NCBI GenBank assembly: GCA_001508595.1
Contig: LGHA01000041.1
Location: forward strand, 1 to 9,208
Length of the DNA: 9,208 nucleotides
Source: Anaerolineaceae bacterium 46_22
GTDB taxonomy: Bacteria; Chloroflexota; Anaerolineae; Anaerolineales; Anaerolineaceae
Direction of reading: 5' to 3'
Shown here: positions 6,314 to 9,208 of the stretch, in pieces
Position numbering within the stretch: the first letter of the stretch is position 1
How the letters are laid out: each line of letters begins with the position of its first letter
Translations under genes and position numbers: made by a program
The notes under the pieces: generated by a model
Databases searched by the model: none
What the model was told of the DNA's origin: nothing
The model's input: the letters and a program-made list of their open reading frames with translations, nothing else

Positions 6314-6703
6314 ATGACAAAAAGAAAAGAAGAAGTTCCACAAGAAGTCAACGATGGGATCCGACTTCTCAATCAAGACCAATTTTATGAAGCGCATGAA
6401 GCCTTTGAGACGTCTTGGCGAAGGACACAAGATCCTTCGAGAGAGTTTTATCGCGCGTTACTACAGGTCAGCGGCGGCTTTTTCCGATTGAGCCAGGGCA
6501 AACCTCAAGCCTCAAAGGAATTTTTCACGCATGCCCTCAAATGGTTGGCGCTCTTTCCAAGCCCACTCCTCGGTTTTAATACAGGAATCCTCATTGATGA
6601 TATCCAAAAGATCAATAATGAAATCGAAAATGGATACCTGGATATTCAAGAACTAAAAGAAATGCTGCATCTGCTATATAAATCAGAAATGAGCACACAA
6701 TGA
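6314..6703 (+). CDS. DUF309 family protein
   Basis: A 129-residue soluble, all-helical protein of the DUF309 family. The signature runs from GIRLLNQDQFYEAHEAFE (15-32) through SWRRTQDPSREFYRALLQ (34-51) to the GGFFRLSQGKPQAS segment (54-67), including the conserved E26-x-H28-E29 and W35 positions. The His/Glu cluster suggests a metal or small-ligand site, but no biochemical function is established that I know of. It is the first gene of the plus-strand unit, with AAGGA five bases upstream of the ATG, and it overlaps the pyroglutamyl-peptidase gene by 4 bp (ATGA), so the two are very likely translated together. The C-terminal region after residue 100 is a charged helix typical of the family. 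No membrane segment or signal peptide is seen. Confidence 0.87.
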   Translation: MTKRKEEVPQEVNDGIRLLNQDQFYEAHEAFETSWRRTQDPSREFYRALLQVSGGFFRLSQGKPQASKEFFTHALKWLALFPSPLLGFNTGILIDDIQKINNEIENGYLDIQELKEMLHLLYKSEMSTQ

Positions 6704-7338
6704 AAATCCTTTTAACAGGCTTCGAACCCTTCGGAGATAACCCAATCAATGCAAGCCAAAGATTAGTAGAAGCACTCCCCAGTACCCTGAATGAAAACAT
6801 TCATCTTCAAAAAATGATCCTGCCCGTAGATGAAAAACTGGCACCCGAGATTGTTCTGCAGGCAACGGAGGAGGAAAAACCTGACGGGGTGATGGCATTC
6901 GGATTGGCAGCTGGACGGGCAGATATATCCATTGAACACGTTGCAATCAACCTGATGGACTTTCAAATCCCTGACAACACGGGTGCAAGCATTTCAGACG
7001 CAGCTGTGGTGCCCAATGGACCTGCGGCTTACTTCAGCACGCTCCCCGTTCGTAAATTGCTCAATAAACTCACAAATGCTGGGATACCGGCGAGCCTATC
7101 CTTGAGCGCTGGCGCATTCCTTTGCAACCAGGTGTTTTATTCAATCATGCATCAAATTGCTATCAACAAGTGGGATATTCCATCGGGTTTCATACACCTC
7201 CCCACATTGCCCGAAGCCGCAGCACAAAACAAGAAGCCGATTCCATCAATGAGTTTGGATTTGATGCTTAAAGCGGCAAAGATCATGATCACATGTTTAT
7301 TTGAAGAAATCACGCTTCTAAATAATGGCCCAAAATAA
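6700..7338 (+). CDS. pcp: Pyroglutamyl-peptidase I (family C15)
   Basis: A 212-residue cytoplasmic cysteine peptidase that removes N-terminal pyroglutamate (5-oxoproline) from peptides. The length is the usual one for the family. It starts with the characteristic MKILLTGFEPFGDNPINAS (1-19). The catalytic triad is visible: E79 within ISIEHVAINLMDFQIPDN (76-93), C142 within SAGAFLCNQVFYSIMH (136-151) and H166 within GFIHLPTLPE (163-172). The ATG is inside the stop of the DUF309 gene (ATGA) and lacks a strong ribosome site of its own, consistent with translational coupling. A 21-bp gap leads to the M24 peptidase. The pairing with a second exo-acting peptidase suggests intracellular breakdown of short peptides. 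No link to the glutamate tail of F420 should be assumed, because that tail is gamma-linked and carries no pyroglutamate. Confidence 0.94.
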   Translation: MKILLTGFEPFGDNPINASQRLVEALPSTLNENIHLQKMILPVDEKLAPEIVLQATEEEKPDGVMAFGLAAGRADISIEHVAINLMDFQIPDNTGASISDAAVVPNGPAAYFSTLPVRKLLNKLTNAGIPASLSLSAGAFLCNQVFYSIMHQIAINKWDIPSGFIHLPTLPEAAAQNKKPIPSMSLDLMLKAAKIMITCLFEEITLLNNGPK

Positions 7339-7348
7339 TCCTTGAGCT

Positions 7349-7353
7349 GGAGG
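7349..7353 (+). promoter_or_regulatory. Ribosome binding site fixing the ATG start of the M24 peptidase
   Basis: A full GGAGG lies six bases before the ATG at 7360. A possible TTG start at 7342 would place this site inside the coding region and has no ribosome site of its own, so the ATG is preferred. Confidence 0.8.
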
Positions 7354-7359
7354 TATGTA

Positions 7360-8550
7360 ATGAACCAGATCGTCTTAGAAAAAACAAATCAAATCAAATC
7401 CATCCTCACTGAATTGGATATTGATCTCTGGCTGACCTTTGTGCGCGAAACCAGCGCAAATATGGACCCTATCCTGCCATTGATCTATGGGGATTCAGAT
7501 CTGACCTGGCAGAGCGCACTGCTTTTCACACCTGAAGGTGAAAAGCTTGCCATTGTCGGACGTTTTGAGCTTGAGACCGCTCAAAACACAGGGGCGTTTG
7601 ACCAAGTCATCCCTTATGATGAAGGGATCCAATCTGTTTTGTTAGAAGAACTACACCGTATTAATCCCCAGAAAATCGCCGTCAATATTTCAAAGAATGA
7701 CGTACTGGCTGACGGCCTTTCCCATGGCATGTACCTTGTCTTGATGGAAATGCTCGAAGGCATGCCTTTTCAGGATCGACTCGTGCCGGCTGAATCGATC
7801 ATCCAGGCGCTCCGAGGGAAAAAGACAAAGTCCGAAATTGAGCGAATCAATAAAGCCATCGGTTCCACCCTTGAAATTTATGAATACACATTCACCAAAC
7901 TCAGACCAGGAATGCGAGAAATAGACGTTGCAGAATTAATGCAAACCGAAGTTGAAAAGCATGGCCTGGATTATGCCTGGCCAAAAAACAATAACCCGGC
8001 AGTTAACACCGGTCCCGATTCCCCGGTTGGGCACAACGCACCTACAGAACTGCGTATTGAACCGGGTCATTTACTGCATTTTGATTTTGGTGTAAAAGAA
8101 AATGATTATTGTGCAGATATTCAACGCATGATTTATTTCCCGAAACCCGGTGAAAAACACGTTCCCGATCCGATTAAAAAAGGATTTGAGACGGTGGTCA
8201 AAGCTGTCCAGACTGCCTTTTCGAGTATAAAACCGGGCGTAACGGGTCTTGAAGTGGATTCGGCAGCACGCCAAGTAATTATTGAAGCCAGCTATCCAGA
8301 ATACAAGTATGCCACAGGACACCAATTAGGACGCCTTGCCCATGACGGCGGTGGACTGCTTGGCCCAGCCTGGCCGAGGTACGGGAGCACACCTTTTATG
8401 CCTGTTGAAGTGAACCAGGTCTATACCATTGAACCCGGTTTAATGGTGCCAGGTTATGGATACATTGGTTTGGAAGAAGACATCCTTGTTACAGAGAATG
8501 GTGCTGAGTTCCTCTCGCCACCCCAAACAGAATTGATCATCATCGATTAA
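7360..8550 (+). CDS. M24 family metallopeptidase (Xaa-Pro aminopeptidase/dipeptidase-like)
   Basis: A 396-residue protein in two parts: an N-terminal creatinase/prolidase-like domain (about 1-150) and a C-terminal pita-bread M24 domain (about 155-396). All five expected metal ligands are visible with the ATG start numbering: D242 in LLHFDFG, D253 in CADIQR, H321 in TGHQLG, E358 in YTIEPGL and E373 in GLEEDILVTENG. Such enzymes remove N-terminal residues before proline, or split Xaa-Pro dipeptides, using two divalent metals. The choice between aminopeptidase and prolidase, or another M24 activity, cannot be made by eye. No signal peptide is seen, so it acts in the cytoplasm. GGAGG six bases upstream fixes the start. 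It is the last gene of the plus-strand unit and ends 83 bp before the convergent cyclophilin gene. Confidence 0.88.
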   Translation: MNQIVLEKTNQIKSILTELDIDLWLTFVRETSANMDPILPLIYGDSDLTWQSALLFTPEGEKLAIVGRFELETAQNTGAFDQVIPYDEGIQSVLLEELHRINPQKIAVNISKNDVLADGLSHGMYLVLMEMLEGMPFQDRLVPAESIIQALRGKKTKSEIERINKAIGSTLEIYEYTFTKLRPGMREIDVAELMQTEVEKHGLDYAWPKNNNPAVNTGPDSPVGHNAPTELRIEPGHLLHFDFGVKENDYCADIQRMIYFPKPGEKHVPDPIKKGFETVVKAVQTAFSSIKPGVTGLEVDSAARQVIIEASYPEYKYATGHQLGRLAHDGGGLLGPAWPRYGSTPFMPVEVNQVYTIEPGLMVPGYGYIGLEEDILVTENGAEFLSPPQTELIIID

Positions 8551-8578
8551 AAACACAGCTAAGTTAAAACAAAGATCG

Positions 8579-8613
8579 AAAAAAGAGAGACTTGGCTTCT
8601 TCAAGTCTCTCTT
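8579..8613 (-). terminator. Hairpin terminator between convergent M24 peptidase and cyclophilin genes
   Basis: A perfect 12-bp stem (8583-8594 AAGAGAGACTTG with 8602-8613) encloses a 7-base loop. On the minus strand it is followed by six T residues (8584-8579), giving a classic intrinsic terminator for the cyclophilin gene, whose stop is about 20 bases before it. On the plus strand the stem is followed only by a weak T tract (its own CTT end, then CATCG), so termination of the M24 operon is likely but weaker. Its position between two converging stops fits a shared, bidirectional terminator. Confidence 0.85.
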
Positions 8614-8633
8614 CATCGTATCGAAAAAACCGA

Positions 8634-9152
8634 TTAAGCTTCGATAATATCGATAGAATTAATCCTTACGCCCTCATATTCAGGGTGAATGGGGTCACGT
8701 TGAGGAATCAAAAAAACAACATCCATTCCCTCGATAACCTCGCCAAACACAGCATGCTTATCGTCCAACCAGGGCGTTGGCACATGGGTAATGAAAAATT
8801 GTGATCCGTTCGTATTCGGCCCAGCATTTGCCATTGAAAGGATCCCCGGTTTGTTATGCCGAAGGTCAGGGTGGAATTCATCTTTAAACCGATATCCAGG
8901 GCCGCCAGATCCCGAACCTGTGGGATCGCCGCCCTGTACCATAAAGTTCATGATCACACGATGGAATATCGTGTTGTCGTAAAATCCTTCACGTGATAAA
9001 AACACAAAATTGTTGACAGTCCTTGGCGCTTCGTCCTGAAATAAATCGACTTTAAAATCACCCTTTTCTGTGTGGAACATTGCTTTGTAATCTTTTTCCG
9101 GATCAATAATCATTTCCGGCGGGTTCGACCACCTTTTCTTTTCATTCAGCAT
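8634..9152 (-). CDS. Cyclophilin-type peptidyl-prolyl cis-trans isomerase
   Basis: A 172-residue single-domain cyclophilin that speeds cis-trans isomerisation of Xaa-Pro bonds during protein folding. Active-site residues line up with human cyclophilin A: R65 in FHRV, F70, M71 and Q73 in [18 protein letters not shown] (70-87), Q118 and F120 in NGSQFFIT (115-122), and W128 and H133 in [10 protein letters not shown] (128-137). The presence of the Trp predicts cyclosporin sensitivity by family analogy. A short charged N-terminal stretch with WSNPPEM (8-14) precedes the domain and resembles Chloroflexota homologues as I remember them. There is no signal peptide, so it is cytoplasmic. The ATG has AGAAAGG about 5 bases upstream, and an in-frame stop further upstream rules out a longer form. 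Confidence 0.94.
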   Translation of the reverse strand: MLNEKKRWSNPPEMIIDPEKDYKAMFHTEKGDFKVDLFQDEAPRTVNNFVFLSREGFYDNTIFHRVIMNFMVQGGDPTGSGSGGPGYRFKDEFHPDLRHNKPGILSMANAGPNTNGSQFFITHVPTPWLDDKHAVFGEVIEGMDVVFLIPQRDPIHPEYEGVRINSIDIIEA

Positions 9153-9190
9153 AATAACCTTTCTTATTAATTTGGTTTGAGAGTAGGATC

Positions 9191-9208
9191 TTATTCAATA
9201 ATTTCATA
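9191..9208 (-). CDS. Possible last codons of an upstream minus-strand gene (cut by window edge)
   Basis: Read on the minus strand from the window edge, one frame gives Y-E-I-I-E and then TAA at 9193-9191, leaving 38 bp before the cyclophilin ATG. An ending in a hydrophobic strand plus Glu would suit another cyclophilin or many other proteins. With only five codons, this is a guess; the frame could equally be intergenic. Confidence 0.2.
   Translation of the reverse strand, partial: YEIIE

Noticed and set aside
6700..7338. Pyroglutamyl-peptidase as a trimming enzyme for the F420 glutamate tail
   Set aside because: The tail is gamma-linked glutamate on a lactyl group and has no N-terminal pyroglutamate, so the known reaction does not apply; adjacency across a divergent promoter is not enough.
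7342..7359. TTG start giving the M24 peptidase six extra residues
   Set aside because: The GGAGG ribosome site at 7349-7353 would be inside the coding region, whereas it is ideally spaced for the ATG at 7360.
8071..8325. 84-codon minus-strand open frame
   Set aside because: It is antisense to the metal-ligand region of the M24 peptidase; the sense frame is clearly the real gene.
1..9208. CRISPR arrays, tRNA/rRNA genes, insertion sequences, phage or defence genes
   Set aside because: Reading both strands, I found no regularly spaced repeats, no clover-leaf or rRNA-like stretches, no transposase or integrase motifs, and no terminal inverted repeats.

Overview
The window looks like chromosomal DNA from a bacterium of the Chloroflexota, most likely an Anaerolineae-type organism. 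This is inferred from three things: bacterial single-domain CofC, CofD and CofE genes together with an F420:NADP oxidoreductase; an SsnA-type amidohydrolase at the head of that cluster; and a cyclophilin whose N-terminal lead-in (WSNPPEM, then an IDP segment) I associate with that phylum. GC content is moderate and looks even throughout. I see no insertion sequence, integrase, tRNA, rRNA or CRISPR array, and every gene is intact except where the window cuts it.

Region 1 (1-6148, minus strand) is one tightly packed eight-gene unit, read from right to left: ssnA-like amidohydrolase, F420:NADP oxidoreductase (fno/npdG), cofE, a 2H phosphoesterase (2'-5' RNA ligase-like), cofD, cofC, an LLM-class flavin/F420-type oxidoreductase, and the start of a PaaI-type hotdog thioesterase that runs off the window. 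Gaps are 10, 1, 3, 12, 4, 34 and 1 bp, so co-transcription is very likely. CofC activates a three-carbon phospho-acid with GTP. CofD joins it to the deazaflavin FO to give F420-0 or its dehydro form. CofE adds glutamates. Fno exchanges hydride between F420 and NADP. The LLM protein is a candidate user of reduced F420. FO synthase (CofG/CofH or FbiC) and an FbiB-type nitroreductase domain are not in the window.

Region 2 (6149-6313) is a divergent promoter region. Each direction has an extended -10 element with the same core (TGCTATAAT), and a pair of 14-15 bp direct repeats about 32 bp apart overlaps the F420-side promoter.

Region 3 (6314-8550, plus strand) holds a DUF309 protein, pyroglutamyl-peptidase I (4-bp ATGA overlap) and an M24 Xaa-Pro-type peptidase. 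They look like one small operon for peptide turnover.

Region 4 (8551-9208) has a strong hairpin terminator between convergent genes, then a cytoplasmic cyclophilin-type peptidyl-prolyl isomerase on the minus strand, and possibly the last few codons of another minus-strand gene at the window edge.

Most of the window is recognisable. What stands out is the content of the F420 operon: an SsnA-type deaminase as first gene and a 2H phosphoesterase embedded between cofE and cofD, neither of which has an established role in F420 metabolism that I know of.
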